From contig NC_133161.1 in NCBI RefSeq assembly GCF_040802235.1, positions 16,695,001 through 16,759,000 of the forward strand: DNA of 64,000 nucleotides, written 5' to 3'. A program made the translations under genes and the position numbers. Positions within the stretch are counted from its first letter, which is position 1. Each line of letters begins with the position of its first letter. The notes beneath the pieces were generated by a model. The model did not search any database. It saw only the letters and a program-made list of their open reading frames with translations, and was not told the origin of the DNA. Positions 12,301 to 24,664 of the stretch are shown here, in pieces. This DNA comes from Manis javanica. Taxonomy: Eukaryota; Chordata; Mammalia; Pholidota; Manidae.

Positions 12301-15300
12301 TGTTCATAGGATGCTCAATAAGCCAGCTTAGACAGAAAAAACTTTAAATCTAAATAAATAAATATAAAAAATACAGTATTTTTATCTGAAGAATGGCAAC
12401 TTATTAGTCTGAGAAGTTAGAATGAAGACAGACTATACAAGGTCTTGAATGAGCCTGAAACCTCTGTGTGGGTGAAGAATGCTTAACTTCTTCCAGGATA
12501 AGATCTGGAAGCTCCATCAGTCATTCCAGACAGCTGTATGCCATCATCATGGTCCCCCCACATCACATGGTCCCCCCATAGTACTCCCTGCAGAGAAGAC
12601 AGAGCCAAAGGAAGGGAAATGCCTCTGCATGCATTACCATCACATCCTCTCTGCAATCATTGAGGCTTAAAGAATACGTAGCTTCTTCTCACAAACACAC
12701 TAGGGACAATAAATGGCAAAACATCAGAAGTTTGGGAACAGAGGAGTGACATAAGCCAAGTGGTACAGAGCACAAAAGGGTGGGAGGAACAAAATGCAGC
12801 TAAGAGCCCCAGGAGGGAAATCTAGCGACACAGCAGGGCACTAGAAGAGGCAGGGCTTGCCCACTCTACCATCACACAGTACACTTAGAAATAATGGGGC
12901 TCCACAATCTGCTATCCACAATTCTGAAACTAAAACTATTCAAATTGTATCACTGTAACATATTTGGCAGCAAACCACATCTGACCTGAACTAATATGAG
13001 ACTATTTATACTATATTTACTTATTGAACTTTAGTGTGAATACTCACTTTTTGCTATAGAAATAGCAATCTTTAAACTTAGGATCCTGTCCTACACCCCA
13101 CTGCATAATATATTTAACAGCAAAAATGTTCATGTATTTGACCACAGAGCACTCTTGGGTGAGTAAGGTAGATGAAGCTTAATACCCTTCTAAAATCTGA
13201 ACAAAAGCTCCCAAATACATCTGGCCCCCAAAAGTTTTGATTATAGGACTACAGACCTTTATATATAAAAATCAACTTCATATTCAGCCGTGTTGAAAGG
13301 ATTAGAAAAAGTAACTTATATAGCGCACACCATGTATAGGAAGACAAGCTACCACATGAATAAAATAACTGTAACAACAAGGTAGAACCCAGTACAGGAC
13401 CTTGAAAGTAACAGACGCATGAAAAACCAGAACTGGGTCATACATTAAGTGGCAAAATGAATGACACAAAAGTGATTCTTTTAAAAAACCATACCTGAAA
13501 GAGATCAATGTACTTCAACTTATTATTAAAGGCTCTAAATTTGCTGGGGTAGTATTACATTTTAAACTGGAAAGAGAACTGAAAGTGGAGCATACAAGAA
13601 ATGAAGAGCTGATGACTTTCAGATAAAATAAATAGGACTGATTATAAAGGATATGATTTTTAAAAATGGAGAGAAATACAGAGAGCTGGGTAGAGCTAGC
13701 TGACGAACCTCAAAAAGCAGGTAAAGGAGTTTATTTCAAATGCAATCATGGTGGGGAGCCAACTGACTACTCTTCATCAGCAGCCATATGATGAAAGCAC
13801 AGGTTTGGAAGTATTCACCTAGCAACTGTACTCAAAAAGGGCTCAATAAGTACAGATCAGAAAGGCCTAGGTTAGTGTGGTATCATCAGAGATAGCAAGC
13901 AAATGTGAATAAATTGTTTTTCTTAAAAATCAATAATGATCAATGGAATAAAATAGTCCAGGAATAAACCTTTTCATCTATGGTCAAGTGATTTTCAACA
14001 GGGTGCTAAAACATTAAATGGGGAAAGAATAGTCTTTTCAAGAAATGATGCTGGGACAACTGGAGATCTACATACACAGAACAAATTTGGACCCTACCCT
14101 GTACCATAAGCAAAAATTAACTCAAAACAAATCAAGACCTAAATGTAAGAGTCAAAGCTATGAAACTCTTAGATGAACACACAGGAGTCAACCTTCATGA
14201 CCTTTGGGTAGGCAATGGTTTCTTAGATATGACACCATAAGCACAAGTGACAAAAAAAGATACACTGGACTTCATCAAAATTACAAATGTTTGTGTTTCA
14301 AAAAACACCACCAAGAAAGTAAAAAAGGCAACCTACAAATGGAATAAAATATTTTGCAAATCATTTATTTGGTGAGGGATTTGTATTTGGAATATATATA
14401 AAGAATTCTTATGACTGAATAATAAAAAAGACAACCCAATTTTAAAATGAACCAAGGATGGAATGGACATTTTTCCAAAGAAGATCTATATGGCCAAAAA
14501 GCACACAAAATGATGCTCAATATCACTCATTAGTCATTAAGGAAATGCAAATGAAAATCACAATGAGGTGCCACATCACACCCACTCAGGGATGACTTTT
14601 ATCAAAAAGATGGACACGTGTAGGCAAGGATGTGGAGAAACCGGAAGCTTCACACACTGCTGGCGGGAATGTATAACAGTACAACTGCTTTGAAAACGAT
14701 CTGGCAATTCCTCAAAAAGTTGAGTGCAGAGTTACCACATGATGCAGCAATTCCACTTTAAGGCATATACCCGAGGGAACTGAAACATACAGCCACACAA
14801 ATACTTGTACATAGATGTTCACAGCAAGGTTATTTGTAATAGTGAAAACAACCCAAATGCCTGTGAACTGGTGAATGGACTAACAAAATGTGGTTTATCC
14901 ATATAATGTAGTATTACTTAGCCATAAAAAGGAATGAGATACTGATTCATGTTATAACACACATGACCCTTGAAAATGTTATGCTAAGTGACAGGCAGTC
15001 AGAAAAGACACGTATTGCATGATTCCACTTAAAAGAAATGTCCAGAATAGGCAAATCCATAGAAACACTAAAAAAATTAATGCTTGTCCAGGATTGGGGT
15101 AGAGGAGAATGAGGAATGAATGCTAATGGGTATAGGGTTTAATTTTGATAGCAGGAAATACTAGATACAAAATTAGATGGCAGTGATAGTTACACAACTC
15201 TGAGAACATATTAAAAAACACTAATTTCTTCTGTGCTTTAAATGGGTGAATTGTATGATGTGAATTATATCTTAAAACTCTAAGAAAATCAGTAATATCT

Positions 15301-18300
15301 GGTAAAATATCAGCTACATAGGTGAAAAAATCCAAGACAACTTCAAGGTTTCCAGACTGGAGAAGTGTTTAAAAAGAATGGAAATAAACGTCAGTGAAAA
15401 AAATGAGGACTACTCACATAAATGGTTGGCTTTATATATGCGAGCTCCACAGAAAATGTGAGTGGACTCTTTTTATCTAAGGACACATGAGCAAGTTAGT
15501 CACCATACGGCAGAAACATAAAAAAAACCACTAAGGCTTAAAAAGAAGATAGCTAAGTCCAAAGCAATCCGACTCTTGTCATTTGCTGCTCAACTCCATT
15601 CCCAACAAAAAACTATGTGTGTACATCAACAAATAAAGCTACAGTTTTTCCTAGGCATGGTTCCTGGCAATAACCAGGGTGAACGCTACTTGGCAGTCTA
15701 AAGTATGACTCATCAGATACATTTTCAGAAAGCACACACCCAAGCCCAAGTTATGACAGAATCTGAACCACCTGGTATTTACTGACAAGGGTTTAAGAAA
15801 TCTAAAAATAATCTCATTTTACTTAGCAAATATAGCTACAACCGGACAGTACAAGGATACCTAAAATATTTTATAGTCTCAGGTGAAAAAAACTATACAC
15901 TGATATATCAAAAGCACACATTATATCTAACATTAATAAAAGATAAATTGATAATTTTATTTCCCAATTTTTGTCTATGTAACTACAGAAGCTGTCAGAA
16001 GACCTCTGTTCCAAGGTGGCAGGAAAAAAAATTCAACCTTTTTTGTTCCTTAATCTTTAAACACTTAAGACTTGCTGTGGATAAATTATCACATGTGTTT
16101 AATTTAACAACTGCTTCAAGTAATAAAAAACTCCACATTCTGAACATTAAAACCAAAATCGGCTGAGGATATAACCTATATCCCTCCTACTACCACCACA
16201 GAGAAGCGCATTTTTAAGTTGTCAGCCTGGTTCTATGGTCAATAATTTTCCTTACAGAATGAAAAAAGGAAAAAAAAGAGCTGTTAATTCTTCAACTAGT
16301 CAGTAAATTTAATAGGGACATTCATGAAAAGGCTAGTAACACTGGAAAGAGGTGCATCAGAAAGAACTAGTTTGCTGTTCTCAAAGAAGCTGATTCAAAT
16401 ATTCAAATACCTTATGAATGGGAGTAATAATAAGACAAAAGTGGAATATCTAATTAAATAAATGAAATCAATCATAAAGTATTGACTAAGTGCCATGTGC
16501 TTGGAAATCTAAGTATAAAGTATATTATTTCTTCCCGTGGAATTAATTCTGGAAAGAATTACTTGAAGTTGCAGTGAATAAAACACAGCCTATCACCAAA
16601 TGATGGTGTGAATGGGCCACACAGTTGGAGTGCATTGTGTAATTCATGTTAACATATTAAAGGAGAAAAAAATCATCAGATCACCAGATGGGGAAATAGC
16701 ATAAAACTCAACAGCCAATCACAATAAGCTCTTAATGAACTAGAAATAGAAGAGAATTTCCTTAACCTGTTTGAAAATATCAGGAACAAAAACATACTAA
16801 AAACAAAAAACATACTAAAACCTGAGAAGCACTTCCACTAAAGGCAGAAATGAAACTAGGATATCCACTCTCACTACTTCTACTGCAAGTTCTCACTTGA
16901 GAGAGAGAGATAAAAATTAGAAAAAACCAGAAAACTGTTACTTTTGCCTTCACTGGAGATATGACTGCCTTCACAGTATTGCCTTCACTGATACACTTCC
17001 AAGTGAATCTACAAACTATTGGAGCTAAAGGCAAGATTGCTAGATACAAAATCAATACAACAAAATTATTAACATTTCTATACATAAGTAACAAATTAGC
17101 AAATGTAATTTTAAAAAGGATGCCTGCCAATAACAAAAAAGTACCTAAATGTAAAAAACAAAGTGTGAGACCATTACTGAGAAGATAGCAAAAACAGTGA
17201 TGAAAAGCAGGTAAAACCTAAATAATGGGGAGATGGGTCATTATAGAGTAAAGATTTCAGTAGCTTAAAGTTATCAAGAAGGTTCATGGGAAAAGATGGG
17301 AGTTGGTCTGTTAAAAGTAGTTGGGAAGGCAAGAAGGAGGAGAAAGGGAACACCACCTGGGAAGGTCTGAAGACAAGAAGATCCACAGGTTCGTATGGAT
17401 CGGTCATGTAGCCTACCAATTCAAAACAGAGGATATGTTGAAGGACAGCGGTAAAGGAAAATGGGGTCAGATTAGCAAACCTTAAAAATCAAAGTGGTTA
17501 GTTACTATTTGATGTGGAAGGACATAGGGACCATTGACAGTTGCTGAGTATAAAACTAAGGCAATTAATCCTGGATAATTAATCTGCAGCTGCAAGAGGA
17601 CAGAACCAAGGGCTTCTAGGGAAGCACAGAACTAGAGGCAAGAGCCTTGCTTTTCTACGGCTGATCAGACTACATTGGGAGAGCCATGTTTCAAAAAGGA
17701 TTCAAAAGCTAGCATATTCAAAGAAGGGTGTCCAGCTTGAAATAATGAAGAATGGATGGGAGAAGTACAGATGTTTAAAGAAAAGAATGGAGGTGTTGGA
17801 GGGAATAGAGGTACCAAAATAATGTTCTTCAAATATGTCAAGGGTGGTTATGTGGAATACATGCTCTTTAGCATCCAGACATAGAACTAGGTAAGGAGAT
17901 ATTTATCAAAAATGAGAGCAGTCACCTGAGACAGGAGTGAGCCTACTGTAGGTGGAGATGTGGAACGTAAGCCGGTGCCCCATTAGGAGCGCAGACTGAA
18001 GCATCAGCATGTTGGACTAGAGAGCCTAAAATAATTCATCCAACTGAAAACCTACATTTCTACACCAGCTAGGCCAAGAGTGGAGTAAAAAGATCTGCTC
18101 TACAAACCTGGCAGTGGGAAAATAAAGACAAATCTTTTAAAAGTGAGTAAAGAATCAATGTCTTAAAACAATAGTTAACATTTACTAAATGCTTACTACA
18201 TGCAAGGTAACATTCCAACTCTCATGAATTAACTGATGCTCTTCACAGCCTTATAAATATAATGCAGGCATTACTATTGCCCAGCATACGTTAGGGAAAC

Positions 18301-21245
18301 TGAGGGATGGAGCTGCTAAGTAACTTGCCCAAGATTACATAGCAGGTAAATATATGTGCCAGGTCTAGCAGCTAAATGATATGGAGAATGAAGGAGAGAA
18401 ATAAACATTATTATGTCAATATTTCAAACTTGAGAAAGCCAGGGCACAAAGAAAGAAGTCAGATGTGAGGCATCAGGGTTGCAGGGTTGGAAAGGGAAGA
18501 GACAATGAGTCCAGAACGGAGTTTGAGAGCACAGTAAGAGATGCTCAGGAGGCAGGTGATGACAGGGAACTGGAACTCAGAGCAAAGAACTCAAGGTACT
18601 TTTGGAAGCTGTCAGCAAAGAGGTGAAAGTGATGGCATGACAAGAAAAACTCCCTAAGGTCAGGTTTGGAAACAAGAGCAGAGAGTCAAGGACTGAGCCT
18701 TGAAAAATATGCAGTAACCCAAAGAAGGGAAAAGAAGCCAGTGCAAACAGGCAAGATTCCACGGGGCCATTTCCCAACTGGTGCCCCCAGACACCGATCC
18801 CCTCAGCCCTCAGGGGGGCCAGCGCCACAGTCGGTCCCCTTCACTCTGTGCAGGTTCTTCCATAAAAATAAATCCAGATATCATAATGTGAAAGAACATC
18901 AGTAAGTATCGACAGGTGGGATCCAAAAGCCAAGGGAGGAGGTATTAAAGAGGAGGTGATTCAGAGTACCAAGCGCTGCCACTTCAAGAGGTAAGCAAGG
19001 CAACACATGACGCCAGGAACACCACCACGGGCAGTGTACACAAAGCCCCCAGCAGTGCCCGCCACATCAGGCTGCCCTTCAAAAGCTCCAAGTTGCCTTA
19101 CAACAACTGTCACAGAACCATACTGCAATCAAAGAAGCTATGACAATAAAAGGAAGGGGCAACGAGGCAGCAATACCACAGGAACATGTTTTCGAGTTTG
19201 GGATGATGGACGAGTATTTAATCCAAGGAGGAATGAACAATGAAGCAAATACCTAAGCGGCACATCCTGCACAGTGGTGTTCAAATAGTGTTCCAGGAAA
19301 TGACAAGGGCAGGAAACATCTTCGAGGGTTCCAAAATGCATGATGACTGTGCATATGTTTAACTTGTGACTGTCCCTTCACTTCCACAACTGTTCCCATC
19401 AACTACCCTGAGAGTAAACTAATCCCCATTTCTAAGAAACTAGAGTTCAGCTGGTATCTTGTAAGGGATTGAAAATTTTGAGTCTTACTGTTATTAAGTA
19501 CTTTAATGTATTAACTCATTTTTAATCCTCACAACAAAACCATGAAGTAAGTTTCCATTTTCAGATGTCAAACTGAAGCACAGAGAATTTTTTAAAAATC
19601 TGCCCAAGTACCCACATCTTAGAAACAATGGAACTAGGGTTCAAACCCAGGAGTCTGACCTCTAGGGCGGCAGGACATGAAGGCTGGTCATGGGCTAAAA
19701 GCAAGAGGAGGCCTTCAGGATCTTTTACTTCTACCCCCACTGTTTTATAAATGAAAAGGCTAAAATCAAAGAGAAAGACTTGCCCAAGCTCACAGAGTTA
19801 GTGAATCATTTGACAGAAGTAGAATCGAGATGAAAATACTATCCACTTCTTTCAACAGATGCAGTGAAGAGGGTCAGAGAACAGAAGGAAAGAGAACATC
19901 CACGTTCCAGCTACTTCTGAGCTAGGAACTTAATGAAAGACTTCAGCATCTTTCCTTAAAATGCTGAGAATTCTGAATTCTCAAATCAGTCACATCTTTA
20001 TTTATGAACAGCAAAAAAGCTTATTCCAAACCAAAGAAACTCACTCGGCTAAAGCACTTATAAAGTTAAGTACAACTCAATGTCCTCCTGGATTATGGAT
20101 GAACTACAGGTGCAGTAGGAGGCTCAATTACATCACCTTACACTTCGGGATTGATACTGTTTTTAACATGTTTCCTACGACTACAGTAATTATTTCTACT
20201 GACTCAACGTTCATACCTACTTAGGACACCAGAGAAACTTCCAGAGACAGAGCAGCCCTGCCTTCGTGGGGCAGATTATGTCAAGGATACCTCCTTTGCC
20301 CTACGGATTTAAAAACCAATTACCATCTCAAATAGGGACAGAAGGAGCACTTTTTCTTTTTTAATCTCTTTGATAAATAATGTAACATTTGGGAAAGCAT
20401 CCGTTCCCAGAACACTCAATTTGCATTGGCCACCTGGAAGATACTAAAATACCTGCTTCTTACCAGAGTCAGATATTTGAAAGCATCAAGTTTTGATGGC
20501 AAAAAAAACCTGGAAGACAGACTTCAATTTGCAAATTTGATTAGCAGGGTCTCTTGAAATCTTCAGCGGGCACTTGAAATACATGAGCTTTGCCAGAAAA
20601 CCAGTTTTAACTTAAGAGCCATGACTTTATGGTAATACTCATTTTCTCCCAAAACGAGCGTTTTGGAAAAGTTACTTGTACACCAGGGTCTGACTCATGC
20701 GAGCAGCCGGTTATCCTCAAAGTCTGGAAGCTATGGGGTCCGACGAGAACTCCCCACGCCTTTGACTCCGACGTTGCGTTTCCGCGCCTCGTGAGGTGGC
20801 TTACTAATTTACGAGTTTATTCCTGGCCCTCCCTGTTCCCCTACGTTCTCAGACACCACCCAGCAGGGCTCTAAGTCGCGGATGGGTCTGCGTCTAGGTC
20901 GGGGCAGGGGGCAAGAGGCGACGCCAAGAACGGTCACGAAGAACCCAGAAGCCTTAATACGAGCCTCAACAACGCACGGCACAGAAGCGGCTTTGAAAAG
21001 GCATGCTCGCTCGGACACCTCAAAGTTTTAGGGACTTGAATGGCTGCAGAAAAACTACTGGCAAAGGGTTTGGGCGAGGCAGAAACAAACCCCGCGGCCC
21101 ACCCCGTGAGGAGACCGGCGGGCACGCGCGCGGCGGGTACCGCGGGACCCACGCACAGGCCCTCCGGCCCAGGCCGGCTCGGCGGGGCCCGGGGCCAAGG
21201 CCCGGCCCGCTCCTCGGCAGCTCCACTCACCAAGAACTGGAGCAT
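9320..21245 (-). CDS. STMP1: STMP1, short transmembrane mitochondrial protein 1 (47 aa, three exons)
   Basis: The complete coding sequence is joined from 21245-21231, 10394-10341 and 9394-9320 (15+54+75 nt; all junctions are phase 0). Start: ATG at 21245-21243 with A at -3 (acaacATG). The product opens [20 protein letters not shown], a single hydrophobic helix with glycines (residues 1-20). It continues with [20 protein letters not shown], a charged amphipathic helix, and ends KKKPPSS. Length 47 matches the human protein, from which it differs at only a few places (for example F10 and the last residue). STMP1 is a mitochondrial inner-membrane micropeptide linked to respiratory-chain function. 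The promoter is the CpG island at 20.7-21.5 kb. NUP205 ends about 7.3 kb upstream on the same strand and SLC13A4 converges downstream. No other protein fits. Confidence 0.95.
9395..10340 (-). other. STMP1: STMP1 intron 2
   Basis: Begins GTAAGT (10340-10335) and ends AG (9396-9395). No further exon or recognisable young repeat. Confidence 0.7.
10341..10394 (-). CDS. STMP1: STMP1 exon 2 (transmembrane helix)
   Basis: 18 codons, [18 protein letters not shown], bounded by acceptor ttcag|CTT (AG at 10396-10395) and donor GAC|GTAAGT. Confidence 0.96.
10395..11865. other. STMP1: STMP1 intron 1, 3' part
   Basis: AT-rich intronic DNA without an identified repeat or exon. Confidence 0.45.
11870..11985 (+). 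repeat. MIR SINE fragment
   Basis: 'tctggttctaccactatcta', 'gctgtgtacctttaggcaag', 'ttaatttcctgattcataaa' is the MIR core in sense orientation. Confidence 0.65.
11990..13925. other. STMP1: STMP1 intron 1, middle
   Basis: No gene seen. The ORFs here have no homology or splice support. Possible unresolved old repeats. Confidence 0.4.
13930..15295 (+). mobile_element. 5'-truncated old L1 (ORF2 C-terminus and 3' UTR)
   Basis: A continuous, decayed L1 3' portion: 'gtccaggaataaaccttttc', 'agaaatgatgctgggacaac', 'ttcaaaaaacaccaccaag', 'acccactcagggatgacttt', 'ggtatatccatataatg'-like block, and 3' end 'aatgggtgaattgtatgatg' to 'ctctaagaaaatc'. No intact frame. Confidence 0.8.
15300..16655. other. 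STMP1: STMP1 intron 1, no recognised element
   Basis: AT-rich; nothing supported. Confidence 0.4.
16660..17175 (+). mobile_element. Old L1 ORF2 fragment
   Basis: The order of motifs (aatcatcagatcaccagatg, 'aactcaacagccaatcac', 'actctcactacttctactgc', 'tagatacaaaatcaatac') follows the reverse-transcriptase part of L1 ORF2 with many indels. Confidence 0.65.
17180..18160. other. STMP1: STMP1 intron 1, no recognised element
   Basis: Purine-rich sequence resembling unique intron; no exon supported. Confidence 0.4.
18165..18375 (-). repeat. MIR SINE
   Basis: 'tttactaaatgcttactaca', 'actctcatgaattaactgat', 'ggcattactattgcccagc', 'taacttgcccaagattacat': near-complete MIR. Confidence 0.8.
18380..19470. 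other. STMP1: STMP1 intron 1, no recognised element
   Basis: Mixed sequence with somewhat higher GC around 18.75-18.85 kb; no exon or element confirmed. Confidence 0.4.
19475..19670 (-). repeat. MIR SINE
   Basis: 'tgtattaactcatttttaat', 'ctcacaacaaaaccatgaag', 'atgtcaaactgaagcacaga' and 'agggttcaaacccaggagtc' are MIR modules in order. Confidence 0.75.
19690..19835 (-). repeat. MIR-like fragment
   Basis: 'ttttataaatgaaaaggcta', 'cttgcccaagctcacagagt' match the MIR tail region; adjacent to a better MIR copy. Confidence 0.5.
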
Positions 21246-21480
21246 GTTGTCGACAACAGGGAACGAAGGGTGTCACCGCCGTGGGCCGGTCCCAGCCTGC
21301 CTCCGCGGGGGCGAGGGGCGGAGCCCACCGTCGACTTCCGGGGCACGCCCCGCCCCAGCCGCGCCTCGCCCCGCCCTAGCCAAACCTCGCCCGGAAGCCC
21401 CTCGCGGCGCCCGGGCGCCCCCTTGGGGAGCTCTCCGGGACTACCGCCCAAACTGGCCGACGGCGAGAAGGCGAGAATCG
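20740..21480 (-). promoter_or_regulatory. STMP1: CpG island with STMP1 promoter
   Basis: The only CpG-dense stretch in the window; it surrounds STMP1 exon 1. No TATA box is seen. The strongest part, upstream of the ATG on the - strand, holds GC boxes (cgccccgccc near 21346-21355) and two ETS-type sites: 21334-21341 (reads CCGGAAGT on the gene strand) and 21391-21396 (CCGGAA on +). This is typical of nuclear-encoded mitochondrial and housekeeping promoters. The start site is probably between about 21260 and 21400 (inference). Confidence 0.8.
21231..21245 (-). CDS. STMP1: STMP1 exon 1 coding part (five codons)
   Basis: ATG CTC CAG TTC TTG then donor GTGAGT (21230-21225). Phase 0. It lies inside the CpG island; too short to be found by ORF length. 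Confidence 0.95.
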
Positions 21481-22735
21481 AGTCCCGTCTTCCGCCCAGC
21501 TGGACAGCTTTGAACATTCAGATTCCCGGAGCCCTGTCCTCAAGCCAGAAGTAAACCTGGGTTGGGGCCCCGAGGTCTGTATTTATTAGCCAACGAGTCT
21601 GATGCACAGCCAGGCTTAGGCCTCCCTGACCTAGAAGGTCTGAGTAAAGCAGCTGTTCCCATCCCTAGGAGCAAAGAATCACATGTGCTTTTGCAGCACG
21701 CTTTACCTGAGCCCCGCGCAGAATCTATGGAAGGGGAGAAGGGTTGTATTTTTCAAAAGTTCCACAGGTATGCTCCGTAACCTGCATCGTGCACCTATAA
21801 TAGAAGTTAGGTGCTTCAGTAGTTAAGATGGAGGCATTTGCAGTCTGGAACAGCTTGATCCAGTTGCTGACTGCCTTGCACTTCCTGGCAGCCATGAACA
21901 AGTTACCTAACCTCTCTGAAGTTAATTTTCCTTATCTGTAAATGGGGTTAACACCAAGTCCCATGTTGAATTGTTGCAGCGATCGGATGTCACGTGCATG
22001 GTGTGCACAGTGAGCTCTGGAGGACCTCTCCCGGCCCTCTCTCCACGCAGAGCTACCCCATCACACTGAAGGATACCTCCTGCTACTGAGCTTCAAATCC
22101 CTCAACAACCTCTATCAACACACTCACCTAAAAAAGCAAGACCACCCTTTTCTCTTTGCTCTCAGCCTCCTCAATTCACCTTTACCTGCTATTTAGTAGA
22201 ACTGTGCTTCTGAATAATAACCAAATCCTATTAGCTTAAACCACACGGGAGTGTATGATAGAGATACAGTGGACAACTATGGGGAACAGGAAAGCAATCA
22301 GGATTTAAACAGCATTTTTCTCTCCATTTCTGCTTTCCTCCATACATCTGCATTGTTCTCTTTGCCTAACGGTTTTTTCTCTGCTTTCCAGAATATGACC
22401 ACTGTAACTTGACTCACTAAATATTCCAATCAGTAGAAAGACTGGGTCACCCTTTCCTTACCATTTTCAAATACCTGGTGAAAAATGCTGACTGGTCAAG
22501 CTGGTGTTAGGTGCTCCCTGATCAATTACAACCAGAGGGGGCAGGGTCTCTTTGAACTAAAACGATTGCCAAGAGGGAGGGGATGCTGGTAAATGGCTGT
22601 AACATTCTATTTTCCAACATGTATAGGTTCAAATTTGATTGTCTTCACAAGTGCTTCTCAAACTTTAATGTGCATTCAAATCATCTGGGAATCCCATTGA
22701 ACTGCAGATCATGACCCATCTCCAGGGCCCAGACT
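21481..22735. other. Intergenic spacer upstream of STMP1
   Basis: Holds a MIR fragment (about 21865-22000, 'gttacctaacctctctgaag' and 'ttatctgtaaatggggttaa'). Otherwise nothing recognised. Confidence 0.5.
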
Positions 22736-22739
22736 TTAC

Positions 22740-23945
22740 ACCCTTCATAAAAATTCATCAAAATTTTTATTAACAGCAGACCTAAATATAAAACACAAAA
22801 CTGTAAAACTCTTAGGAGATAACATAGGAGAAAACCTAGATGGCCTTGGGTATGGTTGTTGCCTTTTTAGATGCAACACCACACATGTGATCCATGAATG
22901 AAATAATTGATAAGCTGGACTTCATTAAAATTAAAAACTTCTCTGCAAAAGATGGTATCGAGAGAGTCTGAAAACAAGCCACAGACGACTGGGGGAAAAT
23001 ATTTGCAGAGGATGCATCCGATAAAGGACCATTATCCAAAATATACAAAGAACTCTTAAAATGCAACAATAAGAAAACAACCTGAATAAAAAAGGGCTGA
23101 AAACCTTACACTTTACCAAAGAAGACATACAGATGTCAAATGAAAACATGTTCCACGTCATGTCATCAGGGAAATGCCAATCAAAACGAGTTACCACTAC
23201 ACACCAATTAGAATAGCCAGAAAGTCCAGAACATTGAAAACACCAAATGCTGACACAGATGTAGAGCAGTTAAGAACTCTCACATATTGCCGGTGGGAAT
23301 GCAAAAGGGTATAGCCACTTTGGAAGACCGTTTGGCAGCTTCGTACAAAACTAAACATATTTTTACCACATGATTTACCCACAGGAGCTGAAACCTTAGG
23401 TCCACACAAAAACTTGGACAAGGATGTTTATAGCAGATGTGCTCATAATTGCCAAAACTTGGAAACAACCAAGATGTCCTTCAGTAGGTGAGTGGATAGA
23501 CTTAAATGCATATTATCAAGTGAAAGAAGCAAATCTGAAAGCCTACATACTGTACAATTTCAATATATGGGATTCTGGAAAAGGCAAAGCTATGGAAAGA
23601 ATAAAAAGATCACTGGGGGCAGAGAGGCAGAGGAAGAAATGAATAGGCAGGGTGCAGAGGCTTTTTAGGGCAGTGAAAATATTCTGTGTATTACAGTGAT
23701 GGATATATGTCATCATAGATTTGTCCAAAAACCATACAACATGCAACAAGAGTGAGCCCTAGGGTAAAAACCACAGGCTTTGGGGCATTGTGTCAATGTA
23801 AAATAATCCTTGGTAAAAATGTACCCCCTGGTGACTGATGCAGATAATGGAGAGGCTGTGGGTGTGGAGACAAGGGGCATATAGGAACCTCTGTATCTTC
23901 CTCAATTTTGTTGTAAATCTAAAACTGCTGAAAAAAAGTAAGTAT
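22740..23945 (+). mobile_element. 5'-truncated L1 (ORF2 end and 3' UTR)
   Basis: Recognisable L1 order: 'aactgtaaaactcttaggag', 'gataagctggacttcattaa', 'gggaaaatatttgcagagga', 'aaaaagggctgaaaaccttac', 'ggtgggaatgcaaaagggta', 'tagcagatgtgctcataatt'. The 3' end is near 23945 with an A-rich tail. Confidence 0.85.
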
Positions 23946-23959
23946 TTGGGGAAAAAAGT

Positions 23960-24660
23960 AGGACAATTAGAACTGTTATTGATGGTGTGAACAAACAGGA
24001 ACTTTCATCCCATGGGTAGGAGTAAATTGGTACAACTACTAAGGAAAATACTGCAATGTCTAGTGAAATTAAAGCTCTTCTATCTCCAACTCAGGATTTC
24101 CATTTCTAGTTACGTGATCCAGAGAAGACCTCTTATGTCACGTGTCTCATCCAAGGAGACAAGAGGTATGATGATTATCATCGTAGCACTGTTTGTAGTA
24201 GCACAACGGTGAGAATTTAAATGTATACCAGTCCACCAATAATAGAATGCATAAATTAGGGTATTCATGTACTGTAATACTACTATTCAATACTTAGAAT
24301 AAATGAGCACAAGGAACTATCAAAAACACAATGTTAAATGAAAAAAAGCCACCTACAAATTGCTCCATAGTACGATGACACACACACACCAAGATGATCA
24401 ACCTGTAAAATTAATGCCTATGAATACACAAATATGTAGTGGAAGTATAAAAAGTGACTGGCAGGGAAGGGTTGGGATGAGTGGGTGGGGAGGGGGAGCG
24501 GGAGGCGGAAAACGTGACTGGCAAAGATGAGCAATGAATTCCTGACAATGGTCACCTCTGGGAGGGAAACAGGAATGGGATTAGAGTTCACAGTTGACAT
24601 CTGCCTCAATTGTACCTACCACATTGTATTTCCCTTAAAAAAATACTATTAATTGAAAAA
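23960..24660 (+). mobile_element. Older L1 3' end
   Basis: A second, more diverged L1-like 3' part follows directly: 'tttcatcccatgggtaggag', 'ctcaggatttccatttctag', 'gtagcactgtttgtagtagc', 'gtataccagtccaccaataa'. Ends in 'cccttaaaaaaatac'. Confidence 0.6.
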
Positions 24661-24664
24661 TTTG

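Noticed and set aside
16780-17136. - strand ORF of 118 codons
   Set aside because: Antisense to an old L1 ORF2 fragment, no family match.
21040-21513. Second overlapping + strand ORF (157 codons) in the island
   Set aside because: Same reason; several frames in both directions are open here because stop codons are rare in GC-rich DNA.
21003-21554. Long + strand ORF (183 codons) in the CpG island, antisense to STMP1 exon 1
   Set aside because: Pro/Arg/Gly-rich composition is a by-product of GC content; no splice, family or start-site support.
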